64,000 nt of DNA from a bacterium (GTDB taxonomy: Bacteria > Pseudomonadota > Alphaproteobacteria > Caulobacterales > Caulobacteraceae), in NCBI GenBank assembly GCA_030824495.1, contig JAVBXP010000029.1:1-64000 (forward strand), written 5' to 3'. The notes beneath the pieces were generated by a model, which searched no databases, was not told the origin of the DNA, and worked only from the letters and a program-made list of their open reading frames with translations. The translations under genes were made by a program, and so were the position numbers. Below, in pieces: positions 55,585 to 64,000 of this stretch. Positions within the stretch are counted from its first letter, which is position 1, and each line of letters starts with the position of its first letter.

Positions 55585-56298
55585 ATGGCCTACGTGCAAG
55601 GGTTCGTCGTCGCAGTCCCTGCCGCGAACAAGGAAGCCTATCGAAAGCATGCCGCCGACGCGGCGCCGTTGTTCCGGGAGTTCGGCGTGACCAGGATGGT
55701 CGAGGCCTGGGGCGACGACGTGCCCGACGGCCAGGTCACCGATTTCAAGGGTGCGGTGAAGGCTCAGCCCGGCGAAGTCATCGTGTTCGCCTGGCACGAA
55801 TATGCCGACAAGGCGGCGGCCGAGGCCGCCCATCAGCAAATGATCAGCGACCCGCGTATGGAGGACATGGGCGCCGATATGCCGTTCGACGGCGGACGCA
55901 TGATCTATGGCGGCTTCATCCCGATCATCGAGGCGGGCGCTGCTGGGCCAGCCGGCTATATCGACGGCTCCCTGCTCGCGGTTCCGGAGGCCAACAAGGA
56001 GGCCTATCGCGACCTGACCACCCTTCAGGCGGCCGTCCTGATCGAGTACGGCGCGACCCGCGTCATCGATGGCTGGGGCGACAACGTCCCGGACGGCAAG
56101 GTCACCGACTTCAAGCGCGCGGTGAAAGCGACGAGCGACGAGACCGTCGTGTTCAGCTGGATCGAATGGCCGTCGAAGGCGGTGCGCGACCAGGCCTGGC
56201 AGAAGGTGTTCGCCGACCCGCGCATGCACGCGGCCGACACGCCCTATGACGCCCAGCGTTGGGTCCACGGCGGCTTCGCCCCCATTCTCGACGCCTGA
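55585..56298 (+). CDS. Tandem DUF1428 protein
   Basis: A 237-residue protein made of two DUF1428 (YbaA-like, dimeric alpha/beta barrel) copies. Copy 1 (about 1-118) has FVVAVPAANKEAYRKHA, VEAWGDDVPDGQVTDFK and GGRMIYGGFIPI. Copy 2 (about 122-237) has SLLAVPEANKEAYRDLT, IDGWGDNVPDGKVTDFK and AQRWVHGGFAPI. Normal members hold one copy and dimerise, so this looks like a fused dimer. No activity is known. AAAGGAAAG before the ATG supports the start. The YCII gene follows after 14 bases. Confidence 0.86.
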   Translation: MAYVQGFVVAVPAANKEAYRKHAADAAPLFREFGVTRMVEAWGDDVPDGQVTDFKGAVKAQPGEVIVFAWHEYADKAAAEAAHQQMISDPRMEDMGADMPFDGGRMIYGGFIPIIEAGAAGPAGYIDGSLLAVPEANKEAYRDLTTLQAAVLIEYGATRVIDGWGDNVPDGKVTDFKRAVKATSDETVVFSWIEWPSKAVRDQAWQKVFADPRMHAADTPYDAQRWVHGGFAPILDA

Positions 56299-56312
56299 GA
56301 CAAGGAGCCCTC

Positions 56313-56678
56313 ATGCGCTACGCCTGCATCATCTACTACGATCCAGAGACGCTCTTCGGCGGCAGCCCGGAGGCGAACAGCGTCCTGGCCGAATGCTCGA
56401 CCTATGACGAGGTGCTCACAGCCAGCGGCCATTTCGTGGCCGGCGAGGCCCTGACCATGCCCAATGAAGCCATGACCGTGCGAATGCGGGGCGGGAAGGT
56501 GTCGGCCGTCGACGGGCCGTTCATGGAGACCAAGGAGATGCTGGGCGGCTTCATCATCATTGAGGCCCGCGACCTCAATGAAGCCGTTCAGGTCGCCGCC
56601 GGCATCCCGCAGGCCAGGATCGGCACGGTCGAGGTTCGGCCCATCGTGGACTTCAGCCAGCCGCCTCCGGAATTATAG
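56313..56678 (+). CDS. YCII/DGPF-domain protein
   Basis: A 121-residue YciI-related (DGPF) protein. It starts YACIIYYDPE and has the signature DGPFMETKEMLGGFIIIEA near residues 72-90. The family often sits beside ECF sigma factor genes; none is seen here. AAGGAG five bases before the ATG at 56313 fixes the start. It follows the DUF1428 gene by 14 bases and both share the dimeric alpha/beta barrel fold, so a common pathway is possible. Confidence 0.86.
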   Translation: MRYACIIYYDPETLFGGSPEANSVLAECSTYDEVLTASGHFVAGEALTMPNEAMTVRMRGGKVSAVDGPFMETKEMLGGFIIIEARDLNEAVQVAAGIPQARIGTVEVRPIVDFSQPPPEL

Positions 56679-56732
56679 CCAAGCTGCTCCGAGACGCGCC
56701 CCGAGATCGGGCGCGCCTCGGGGCGAACTTCG

Positions 56733-58052
56733 TCAGGCGTCGGTCTTGGCGCGAGCCTTGTAGGCTTCTTTCAGCTCACCGAGCTCCTTGGCGTACTTCT
56801 CTTCCGAAGCCTCCCGCAGGCGCGGGATGTGGTAGCTGGGGAAGAGGTCGTTGTCGGGCCGGTAGTCCTTCAGAACCTGCTTGGCGACCGTGACCTTGTG
56901 GACCTCGGTCGGACCGTCGGCGATGCCCATCACCAGCGAGCTGGTGACCATGTGCATGAAGGGCATTTCGTTGGAGACGCCCAGCGCGCCGTGCAGGTGG
57001 GCGGCCTTGGTGGCGATGTCGTTATAGACCTTGGGCATGGCGACCTTGATGGCCGCGATGTCCTTACGCACCAGGTTGTAGTCCTTGTGCTTGTCGATCA
57101 GCCAGGCGGTGCGCAGCACCAGCAGGCGGAACTGTTCCAGAGCGATCCAGGAATCGGCGATCTGCTCCTGCACCATCTGCAGGTCGGCCAGCTTGCCGTC
57201 ACGCGTGGTGCGCGAGACCGCACGGCGGCACATCAGGTCGAGCGCGTGCTTGCAGGCGCCGACCGTGCGCATGGCGTGGTGAACCCGGCCGCCGCCCAGG
57301 CGGACCTGAGCAATGACAAAGGCCGCGCCGCGCTCGCCCAGCAGGGCGTCATAGGGAACGCGCACATTGGTGTAGCGGACATAGCCCTCGGAGCCGTTGC
57401 CGATCTCGCCGCTGCCGACGCCGACATTGCGGACGATCTCGACGCCGGGGGTGTCGGTGGGCACCAGGAAGATCGACGTCCGGCGATAGGGGTCCTTGGC
57501 GTCCGGGTCGGTGACCGCATACAGCACCAGCACCTTGGAATAGCGGGCGTTGGTCGAGAACCACTTCTCGCCGTTGATCACCCACTCGTTGCCGTCCAGC
57601 ACCGCGCGGGTCTTGAACGTCAGCGGGTCGGAGCCGCCGGTCGGTTCCGACATCGAGAAGGCCGAGCGGATGTCGCCGTTCAGCAGCGGCCAGAGGTACT
57701 GCTCTTTCTGCTTGTCGGTGCCGTAGTGGGCGATGATCTCGGCGTTGCCGGTGTCAGGGGCCTGGCAGCCGAACACGGTCGGCGCGAGGCCGTTGCGGCC
57801 CAGCTTCTCGTTCATCAGGCCGAGCTTGAGTTGGCCAAAGCCCTGGCCGCCGAGCTCCGGGCCAAGGTGGCAGGCCCACAGCCCCTGATCCTTCACCTTC
57901 TGCTGAAGCGGCTTGATGAACTTCTCGCGGCCCAGCGGACCGTGCACCGCCATGCCGAGGTGCGAGAGGGGTTCGACCTCCTCGCGCATGAAGTCTTCAA
58001 TCCAGTCGAGCTTCTTCTGGAATTCTGGATCCGTTTCGAAATCCCAAGCCAT
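56733..58052 (-). CDS. Acyl-CoA dehydrogenase (third of three)
   Basis: A 439-residue acyl-CoA dehydrogenase. FSMSEPTGGSDPLTF near residue 133, NGEKWFSTNARYSKVLVLYAV near 158-178 (in part) and ADGPTEVHKVTVAKQVL near the C-terminus are the markers. The GPTEVHK C-terminus resembles ACAD10/11-type enzymes, which can act on long-chain or 4-hydroxy acyl-CoA. GGGAGA upstream supports the ATG. A CAAAC-N4-GTTTG palindrome lies about 126 bases upstream, a candidate fatty-acid-type operator. Confidence 0.92.
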   Translation of the reverse strand: MAWDFETDPEFQKKLDWIEDFMREEVEPLSHLGMAVHGPLGREKFIKPLQQKVKDQGLWACHLGPELGGQGFGQLKLGLMNEKLGRNGLAPTVFGCQAPDTGNAEIIAHYGTDKQKEQYLWPLLNGDIRSAFSMSEPTGGSDPLTFKTRAVLDGNEWVINGEKWFSTNARYSKVLVLYAVTDPDAKDPYRRTSIFLVPTDTPGVEIVRNVGVGSGEIGNGSEGYVRYTNVRVPYDALLGERGAAFVIAQVRLGGGRVHHAMRTVGACKHALDLMCRRAVSRTTRDGKLADLQMVQEQIADSWIALEQFRLLVLRTAWLIDKHKDYNLVRKDIAAIKVAMPKVYNDIATKAAHLHGALGVSNEMPFMHMVTSSLVMGIADGPTEVHKVTVAKQVLKDYRPDNDLFPSYHIPRLREASEEKYAKELGELKEAYKARAKTDA

Positions 58053-58177
58053 CTAGCGTCTCCCATATGCCCGCCTCACGCAGGCAATTTTCAAAAAAGC
58101 GGTATGGCGGGTCGCGCCGCCTTGGAAAAATGTCGCGCCTGGACAGCCGCTTAGGGCGCCAGCCTCTCCACCATTAT

Positions 58178-58191
58178 CAAACGCTTGTTTG
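58178..58191. promoter_or_regulatory. CAAAC-N4-GTTTG operator candidate
   Basis: CAAACGCTTGTTTG, about 126 bases upstream of the acyl-CoA dehydrogenase start, matches the C/GAAAC-N(2-4)-GTTTG/C pattern of PsrA-type TetR sites and the palindrome at 12310-12325. It also lies 52 bases past the MATE gene stop. The gap 58053-58242 shows no gene. Confidence 0.45.
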
Positions 58192-58242
58192 CGTGACGCA
58201 ACGGCGCCCAAGCGTTGCAGCGCGATTTTTCTAGGACTCGCC

Positions 58243-59787
58243 CTACCGGGCCGGCGCCCTGGCCGGTTGCCCGCGAGCCGCCTCGTCCAGAGCCTCGCTC
58301 TCCTCGGCCAGCATCGGGGTCCCCAGGCCGGTGTCGGGCGCCGATCCGTGGGGCAGTCCCTTCATCAGCGTAGCCTTGCGCCAGCCGCCCCAGCGATAAT
58401 AGCTCGCCGCCAGGACCAGCGAGATGATCGACCCGAGCGGGAAGCTCCACCAGATGGCGTCCTGACCCAGATAGGGTTCCAGGAACTGGGCGAACGGGAT
58501 CCGCACGAACCACATCGAGACCAGCAGCCCGATCAACGGCGGCCACACCGCCCCGGTCGCGCGAATGATGCCGTTCAGCACGAAGGCCATGCCGAACGGA
58601 ATGAAGCCCCACAGCACATAGGCGTTGATGTGCATGGCGATCGGCGTCGAGGGGCTGGAGGCCGGAAGGAACAGGAGCAGCACCCACGGCTCGACCAGAT
58701 AGATCAGCAACACCGGCACGCCGGTCATCACCATGGCGATCAGCACCCCCTGCTTGGCGATCTCGCCCACCCGGTCCATCTTGCCCGCGCCGACATTCTG
58801 GGCGGCCATCGACGACACCGCCGCGCCCAGCGCCATGGCCGGCATCTGGATGTAGGTCCACAGCTGGATCGCCGCGCCGTAGCCGGCGGCGGTCTCCGAG
58901 CCATAGGCGTTGACGAAGCGGATCATCACCACCGCCGCGCCGGATATTACCAGCATCTGCAGGGCCATTGGGAAACCCTTCACGACCAAGGTCTTGAGGA
59001 TCTCCATCTGTGGAATCAGCATGCGCCATTCGTGGCGCTTCAGGATCAGCACGCTGTCGGTGCGGTAGAGATAGACGATCATCGCCGCCAGGGTGACGGT
59101 CTGGCTGATCAGGGTCGCGGCGGCCGAGCCGGCGATGCCGAGTGTCGGAAACGGCCCGACCCCGATGATCAGCAGCGGGTTCAGGATGACGTCCATGCCG
59201 ACCGCGAACACCGAGAACCAGAACGGCGTCTTGGAATCGCCCGCCCCGCGCTGCGCCATCATGACGAACGAGAAGAAGTACATGAACGGCATCGCGAGGA
59301 AGATCACCCGCAGATAGGTGATCGCATCCCGCGTCGCGTCAGGCGGGGTCTGCATGATCCTCAGCACCGCCGGGGTCAGCAGATAGCCCGCGACGCCGAC
59401 CGCCAGGGACAGCACCAGGAAGAAGGTGGTGGCTGAGCCGACCACCCGCTTGACCATGGCCAGATCCTTGCCGCCCACCGACTGCGAGATCAGCAGGTTC
59501 GCGGCCATGCTGATGCCGAACACGGCGCCCAGCATAAGGAAGAAGATGTTGTTGGCGTTGACCGTCGCGGTCAGAGCCGCCTCGCCCAGCACATGGCTGA
59601 CCCAGATGGCGTTGGCCGATCCGTTCAACGACTGCAGGATGTTGGAACCAAGCACCGGCATGGCGAAGACGATCAGGGTCTTGGCGATCGGCCCGACCGT
59701 CAGGTCCTGCATTCCCGCGCGGGGACCAGCGCCCCCAGGAGGCCCGCTCATACGGCCGGCCGCGGCCTCTTTCGGCGTCGAACTCAC
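58243..59787 (-). CDS. MATE family multidrug efflux transporter
   Basis: A 514-residue inner-membrane protein with 12 predicted helices in two related halves and a hydrophilic N-terminus of about 25 residues. The halves show the typical FAMPVLGSNILQSLNGSANAI start and a second copy at GFPMALQMLVISGAAVVMIRF. MATE pumps export cationic drugs or metabolites using Na+ or H+. Start is GTG with GGGGAG five bases upstream. Substrate unknown. Confidence 0.91.
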   Translation of the reverse strand: MSSTPKEAAAGRMSGPPGGAGPRAGMQDLTVGPIAKTLIVFAMPVLGSNILQSLNGSANAIWVSHVLGEAALTATVNANNIFFLMLGAVFGISMAANLLISQSVGGKDLAMVKRVVGSATTFFLVLSLAVGVAGYLLTPAVLRIMQTPPDATRDAITYLRVIFLAMPFMYFFSFVMMAQRGAGDSKTPFWFSVFAVGMDVILNPLLIIGVGPFPTLGIAGSAAATLISQTVTLAAMIVYLYRTDSVLILKRHEWRMLIPQMEILKTLVVKGFPMALQMLVISGAAVVMIRFVNAYGSETAAGYGAAIQLWTYIQMPAMALGAAVSSMAAQNVGAGKMDRVGEIAKQGVLIAMVMTGVPVLLIYLVEPWVLLLFLPASSPSTPIAMHINAYVLWGFIPFGMAFVLNGIIRATGAVWPPLIGLLVSMWFVRIPFAQFLEPYLGQDAIWWSFPLGSIISLVLAASYYRWGGWRKATLMKGLPHGSAPDTGLGTPMLAEESEALDEAARGQPARAPAR

Positions 59788-59935
59788 AATCGCTCCCCAA
59801 GGCGCGATGAATGCGCGCCGGCCTGCCCCCGGCCCACCCTTGAATACGGGCGAGGCTCTTGCTTGGCACGATCGCCAGGGGAGCAGACGAAGCAGACTCT
59901 AGGCGCGGCGCCTGTGGCTGTCATCCAGGAAGCCG

Positions 59936-61342
59936 CTAGGCGTTCGCCAACCGGCTCCTGACCCGGCCGTACAGCAGGTAGACCACCACCCCGATCGCGT
60001 TCCAGATCAGGAAGTTGACGATCGTCGAGACCGGCAAGGTCGAGAACAGATAGAGGCAGCCCGCCACCGCCATCGGCCCGACCAGCCACCACAGCGGCGT
60101 GCGGAACGGACGCGGCAGGTTCGGGGACCGTCGGCGCAGCACCATCATCGCGACCGCCGTGGCGATGAAGGCCAGCAAGGTGCCGGCGTTGGCCAGGGCG
60201 GCGATCTCGCCCAGCGGCAGCAGGCCCGCGATTACCGCGGCGACCACGCCGGTCAGGATGACGACCGGGGCTGGCACGCCACGCGCGCCGACCGCCGCCA
60301 GCCGGCGCGGCAGCAAGCCATCGCGCGCCATGGCGAAGAAGATCCGGCTTTGGCCGAACATGAAGACCATGATCACCGTCGGCAGGGCCACGACCGCCGC
60401 GCCCGCGACGACAGCGGCCACCTGCGGATGGCCAAGGCCGCGCAGGATGAAAGCCAGCGGCTCGGGGCTGGCCGAGAACACGTCGAACGGCGAGGCGCCG
60501 AGCGCGGCGGCCGCGACGATCATGTAGATGGCGGTGCAGGCGATCATCGACCCGATGATGCCGATGGTCAGGTCGCGCCCTGGGTCCTTGGCTTCCTCCG
60601 CAGCCGTCGAAATCGCGTCAAACCCATAGAAGGCGAAGAAGATGATGCCGGCCGCCGCCGCCACCCCACGCTTCACGCCGTCCGGTCCGATCTGAGCGCC
60701 GAACCCGAACGGCGCGAAGGGGTGGAAGTGCTCAGGATTGAAGCTCGGGAGGGTGAGCGCGACGAAGGCGCTGAGCGCCGCCAGCTTCACCAGCACCAGG
60801 ATGAAATTGACCGTCGCGCTTTCGCGGGTGCCGACCAGCAGCAGGCACGTCACCGCCAGGGTGATGAAGACCGCCGGCAGGTTGACGATCCCGCCCGCGT
60901 GGGGGCCGGCCAATAGCTCCGCCGGCATGTTCCAGCCCGCCTGCTGCATCAATCCCCCGGCATAGCCCGACCAGCCGACCGCGACGGTGGAACAGACGAC
61001 CGTGTATTCGAGGATCAGGCTCCAACCGACCACCCAGGCGATCAGTTCGCCCATGCCGACATAGGAATAGGCGTAGGCGCTGCCCGCCTGCGGCATCAGG
61101 GTCGACATCTCGGCGTAGCAGAGCGCCGCGAAGGCGCAGACCGCGCCGGCCAGGGCGAACGAGAGAATGACGCCCGGGCCGGCCAGGCCCGCCGCCACCC
61201 CGGTCAGGGTGTAGATGCCGGTGCCGATGATGGCGCCGACGCCCAGCGCCATCAGATGCGGCCAGCCCAGCGTGCGGATCAGGCTGTGCTCGCCATGGCT
61301 GGCAGGGGGCTCGACCGGCTTGCGGCGCGTCACGAAGCTCAT
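59936..61342 (-). CDS. APC family amino acid permease
   Basis: A 468-residue amino acid/polyamine permease of the CAT-like group, with about 12 helices. The helix 1 motif LGVGAIIGTGIYTLTG near residue 33 and FYGFDAISTAAEEAKDPGRDL near 240-260 are diagnostic. The frame is open to 61534, but that would overlap the divergent DUF885 gene; the ATG at 61342 with GGGGGAA upstream is used. It imports an amino acid; the species is not known. Confidence 0.92.
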   Translation of the reverse strand: MSFVTRRKPVEPPASHGEHSLIRTLGWPHLMALGVGAIIGTGIYTLTGVAAGLAGPGVILSFALAGAVCAFAALCYAEMSTLMPQAGSAYAYSYVGMGELIAWVVGWSLILEYTVVCSTVAVGWSGYAGGLMQQAGWNMPAELLAGPHAGGIVNLPAVFITLAVTCLLLVGTRESATVNFILVLVKLAALSAFVALTLPSFNPEHFHPFAPFGFGAQIGPDGVKRGVAAAAGIIFFAFYGFDAISTAAEEAKDPGRDLTIGIIGSMIACTAIYMIVAAAALGASPFDVFSASPEPLAFILRGLGHPQVAAVVAGAAVVALPTVIMVFMFGQSRIFFAMARDGLLPRRLAAVGARGVPAPVVILTGVVAAVIAGLLPLGEIAALANAGTLLAFIATAVAMMVLRRRSPNLPRPFRTPLWWLVGPMAVAGCLYLFSTLPVSTIVNFLIWNAIGVVVYLLYGRVRSRLANA

Positions 61343-61490
61343 CGAATTCCCCCGACAATGCAGTTCGGCGCCGCCTTCATGGAACACGGTGATTCTTCGC
61401 GAGCCGAGCCAGGACGTTAGCTGAAATTGCCCTTGGCGCCAGAACCCCGGGGCGCCAGCTTGGCCGTTCCATTGCACAGGTGAACTGATC

Positions 61491-63239
61491 ATGCGGCTCG
61501 CGCCTCTCGCCATCATCCTCAGCCTGGCCGCCACGCCAGCGCTCGCCGATGACGCCGCACTGAACAGACTGGTCGCCGACTACGAGGCCTACAGCCTGTC
61601 GCAGGACCCGCTCCTGGCCAGCAGCCAAGGCGATCGCGCCGCCCTGTCGCGGCTTCCTGACCCGAGCCTGGCCACCGATGTCGCTCGGTCCAAACGGCTG
61701 AAGGAACTTCAGAAGCAGCTCGCCGCGATCAAGCCCAGCGAGCTGTCGGCCCAGGCCGAGCTGAACCGCGAATTCCTGGATTGGACGCTTGAGCGCCAGA
61801 TCCAGCGCCTGGCTTTCGACGAAGCCCGGATGCCCTTCAGTTCCGACGACGGCTTCGACTGGACCATCAGCTATCTGGCCTCGTCCACGCCGATGCGGAC
61901 CTTGGCCGATGGGCAGGCCTGGATCGACCGCCTGAACGCCGTCCCGGCCTATTACCGCGCCGAGATCGCCAACGCCCGGCGAGGGATCAAGTCGGGCTTC
62001 ACCCAGCCGCGCAGCACGAGCGAGCAGGTGCTGGCCCGCGCCAAGGCCCAGGCCGCGGCGCCCCTGGCGGGCGACCCGATGCTGGCGCCGCTGGACCAGC
62101 TTCCGACCTCCATCCCCCAGGCGGAGCGCGACGCCGTAAAGACCAAAGCCCTCTCCGTCGTCCGCGACAAGATCCGCCCGGTCCAGGCCGAGTTCGCGAC
62201 CTTCCTGGCCACCGAGTACCTGCCGGCCAGCCGCAAGCAGCTTGGCGCGCGCAGCCTGCCGGGCGGCGAGCGCTACTATGCGTGGCTGGTCGAGAACCAC
62301 ACGACCACCAAGCTGACCCCTGACCAGATCCACCAGAACGGCCTCGATGAGGTCGCGCGAATCCGCCGGGAGATGGACGGCGTGATCGCTCAGACCGGCT
62401 TCAAGGGCGACTTCGCCGCCTTCCAGACCTTCCTGCGCACCGATCCTCAGTTCTACGCCACCTCGCGCCAGGACCTGCTGGAGAAGGCCTCGGAGATCGC
62501 CAAGCGGATCGACGACCAGCTTCCGGCCTGGTTCGCCACCCTGCCGCGCCTGACCTATGGCGTCCGCCCCGTCCCCGCCGACGTCGAAGCCGACTACACG
62601 ACCGGTCGCTATTTCTCCGGCAATCCGAAGCTGGGGATCGCCGGCGGCTACATGGTCAACACCTACAAACTCGACCAGCGCGGCCTCTATGAGCTGCCGG
62701 CCCTGACCCTGCACGAAGCCGTGCCCGGCCACCATCTGCAGATCGCGCTGAGCCAGGAGGCGCAAGGCGTGCCGATGTTCCGCCGCGAGGCCGATGTCAG
62801 CGCCTTCATCGAGGGCTGGGGTCTCTATGCAGAGAAGCTCGGCGGCGAAATGGGCATCTATCGCAACGCCTATGAGCGGTTCGGCCGACTGTCCTACGAG
62901 ATGTGGCGCGCCTGCCGCCTGGTGGCCGACACCGGCATCCACTGGAAGGGCTGGAGCCTGAGCCAGGCCCGCGCCTGCTTCACCGATAATACGGCGCTAT
63001 CGCCGCTGAACATCGAGGTCGAACTGGCCCGCTATGTCTCCTGGCCCGGCCAGGCGCTGGCCTACAAGACCGGCGAGATGAAGATCGTCGCCCTGCGCGA
63101 AAAGGCCCGGGCCGAGCTGGGCGACAAGTTCGACATCCGCCGCTTCCACGACGCCATGCTGCTGGACGGCCCCATGCCGCTGGACCTGCTGGAGCGCCGC
63201 ATCGACGCCTGGATCGCGGCGGAGAAGGCGGGGCAATAA
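61491..63239 (+). CDS. DUF885 family secreted metallopeptidase
   Basis: A 582-residue protein with a signal peptide ending at PALAD (about residue 20). The active site HEAVPGHH at residues 408-415 is the signature of the DUF885 peptidase group (zincin-like carboxypeptidases or dipeptidases). The GAGSY-like substrate region and helical domains have normal length. It should act on peptides in the periplasm. It is divergent from the APC permease, which could import the released amino acids (inference). A palindromic element follows the stop. Confidence 0.9.
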   Translation: MRLAPLAIILSLAATPALADDAALNRLVADYEAYSLSQDPLLASSQGDRAALSRLPDPSLATDVARSKRLKELQKQLAAIKPSELSAQAELNREFLDWTLERQIQRLAFDEARMPFSSDDGFDWTISYLASSTPMRTLADGQAWIDRLNAVPAYYRAEIANARRGIKSGFTQPRSTSEQVLARAKAQAAAPLAGDPMLAPLDQLPTSIPQAERDAVKTKALSVVRDKIRPVQAEFATFLATEYLPASRKQLGARSLPGGERYYAWLVENHTTTKLTPDQIHQNGLDEVARIRREMDGVIAQTGFKGDFAAFQTFLRTDPQFYATSRQDLLEKASEIAKRIDDQLPAWFATLPRLTYGVRPVPADVEADYTTGRYFSGNPKLGIAGGYMVNTYKLDQRGLYELPALTLHEAVPGHHLQIALSQEAQGVPMFRREADVSAFIEGWGLYAEKLGGEMGIYRNAYERFGRLSYEMWRACRLVADTGIHWKGWSLSQARACFTDNTALSPLNIEVELARYVSWPGQALAYKTGEMKIVALREKARAELGDKFDIRRFHDAMLLDGPMPLDLLERRIDAWIAAEKAGQ

Positions 63240-63241
63240 TA

Positions 63242-63356
63242 CTCGTCATCCTCCGGTCAGCCGAAGGCTGATCCGGGGGACCCAAGCTGAATTGCGAAAC
63301 TAGATAGGCCGCTTGGGTCCCCCGGATCGTCTTGCAGACGACCGGAGGATGACGAG
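63242..63356. repeat. GTCATCC palindromic element, copy 6
   Basis: Arms 63242-63287 and 63311-63356 are both 46 bases. Outer 17 and inner 17 bases are identical inverted repeats, but the 12-base centre differs: left CAGCC-GAA-GGCTG, right (complement) CGTCT-GCA-AGACG. Three base pairs are changed on both sides so each hairpin still pairs. It begins 2 bases after the DUF885 stop and lies before the convergent TetR stop. Confidence 0.9.
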
Positions 63357-63371
63357 CGTTTAGGGAGCAGC

Positions 63372-64000
63372 CTAGTCCGGCCACAGCTCCTGGACGTCGC
63401 CCTTGCGGTTCAGCACCCGGACCGCGCGCTTGACCACGGTCAGCAGGCGCTCCTTGCGGGCCTGCTCGTCGAAGGTCATGGCGCCGCGCGCCAGGCCTTC
63501 CAGCAGGAACCGGCCCAGATCGCGGCTGGTCTGGAACCGGGGATCCCCGCCGGCCTGAGCCAGGGCGAGAAAGCGGTCGCCCACCTGATTGTGGTCGAAC
63601 GCGCTCTGCGCGTTGGCCAGGCGGTTCCGCAGCATGGCGTCGGTGCGGGCGGCCGCCTCTAGCTCGGCGAAGGCGATGAACGGGATTTCGTGCAGCAAAG
63701 CCCAATAGGCGTCGATCGCCTGCTCGGCGGCGTCGACCCCGGGCGCGACAGGACCGGACGCGGCGGCCTCGAACAGACGCGCGCGCTCGACCTCGATATG
63801 GGTCACCGCCGCCTCGACCAGCTCTTCACGGCTGGCGAAGTGATAGAGCATGGCGCCGCGCGTCAGATTCGCGGCGTCCGCGATCATGGCGTTGGTGGCG
63901 GCGTGATAGCCGACCTCGGCGAACAACCGCATGGCGGCGTCGAGAATTCGCGCACGGGTACGCCGAGACTTCGGCGTCTCCTTCGCAGGATAGGTTCGGG
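63372..64000 (-). CDS. TetR family regulator, 5' end beyond the window
   Basis: At least 209 residues of a TetR regulator; the frame is open to the window end without a stop or an assured start, so the N-terminus is cut off. The HTH is visible: RARILDAAMRLFAEVGYHAA, then IADAANLTRGAMLYHFASRE. The C-terminal ligand domain is unremarkable, with RGAMTFDEQARKERLLTVV near the end. Target genes lie outside the window. Confidence 0.86.
   Translation of the reverse strand, partial: RTYPAKETPKSRRTRARILDAAMRLFAEVGYHAATNAMIADAANLTRGAMLYHFASREELVEAAVTHIEVERARLFEAAASGPVAPGVDAAEQAIDAYWALLHEIPFIAFAELEAAARTDAMLRNRLANAQSAFDHNQVGDRFLALAQAGGDPRFQTSRDLGRFLLEGLARGAMTFDEQARKERLLTVVKRAVRVLNRKGDVQELWPD

Noticed and set aside
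59912..59940. A seventh GTCATCC element at the end of the APC permease gene
   Set aside because: GCTGTCATCCAGGAAGCCGC resembles one arm end, but no partner arm is found within 200 bases. It may be a decayed remnant.
61377..62942. A 521-residue open frame opposite the DUF885 peptidase
   Set aside because: Same shadow pattern; the plus-strand gene has a signal peptide and an active-site motif.

Overview
The window is GC-rich, densely coded chromosomal DNA of an alphaproteobacterium, most likely Caulobacterales (Caulobacter/Phenylobacterium-like). The main evidence is a TacA-like sigma-54 response regulator beside a GapR (DUF2312) gene, motA without motB, a split-subunit proton-translocating transhydrogenase, a complete ybgC-tolQRAB-pal-cpoB-tilS cluster, a DUF1013/TrcR gene, and a two-helix aa3-oxidase subunit IV. 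No rRNA, tRNA, prophage, insertion sequence or CRISPR array was seen.

Layout. 0-7 kb: Tol-Pal envelope operon and tilS. 7-9 kb: alpha/beta hydrolase, small membrane protein, M23 peptidase. 9.3-12.2 kb: pntAA-pntAB-pntB. 12.5-18 kb: oxidase subunit IV, hydrolase/thioesterase pair, DUF3617 lipoprotein, tandem amidohydrolases. 18-21 kb: GH3 glycosidase with divergent TetR. 21-26 kb: two acyl-CoA dehydrogenases, an acyl-CoA synthetase, an FMN reductase. 26-33 kb: GNAT, DUF5996, M3 peptidase, GIY-YIG nuclease, lipoprotein PQQ dehydrogenase. 32.6-35.7 kb: MarR-controlled module (FAD monooxygenase, DUF3237, hydrolase) in which the monooxygenase is cut by an in-frame amber codon. 35.8-38.8 kb: TacA-like regulator, GapR, folE. 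38.7-45 kb: TetR/serine-hydrolase operon, HAD and L36, lytic transglycosylase, MFS, motA. 45-51 kb: purEK, diguanylate cyclase, two DUF465 genes, ubiX, DUF1013. 51-58 kb: methyltransferase, an overlapping acyl-CoA synthetase/FMN reductase/ribB operon, DUF1428 and YCII genes, a third acyl-CoA dehydrogenase. 58-64 kb: MATE and APC transporters, DUF885 peptidase, a TetR gene cut by the window end.

The most unusual signal is non-coding. About ten long palindromic intergenic elements occur, in two main families: six with GTCATCC...GGATGAC ends and three with CCTCTCCC...GGGAGAGG. They lie next to gene 3' ends, mostly between convergent genes. Each arm of the first family is also a hairpin, and paired arms differ by changes that keep each small hairpin paired. 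The most symmetric copy (33-bp identical arms) lies directly downstream of the only GIY-YIG nuclease gene, which suggests a nuclease/palindrome relationship to test.

Small operators are also visible: a 19-bp palindrome upstream of the MarR-linked monooxygenase, a 9-8-9 inverted repeat upstream of the serine-hydrolase/TetR operon, and two CAAAC-N4-GTTTG sites, upstream of pntAA and of an acyl-CoA dehydrogenase.
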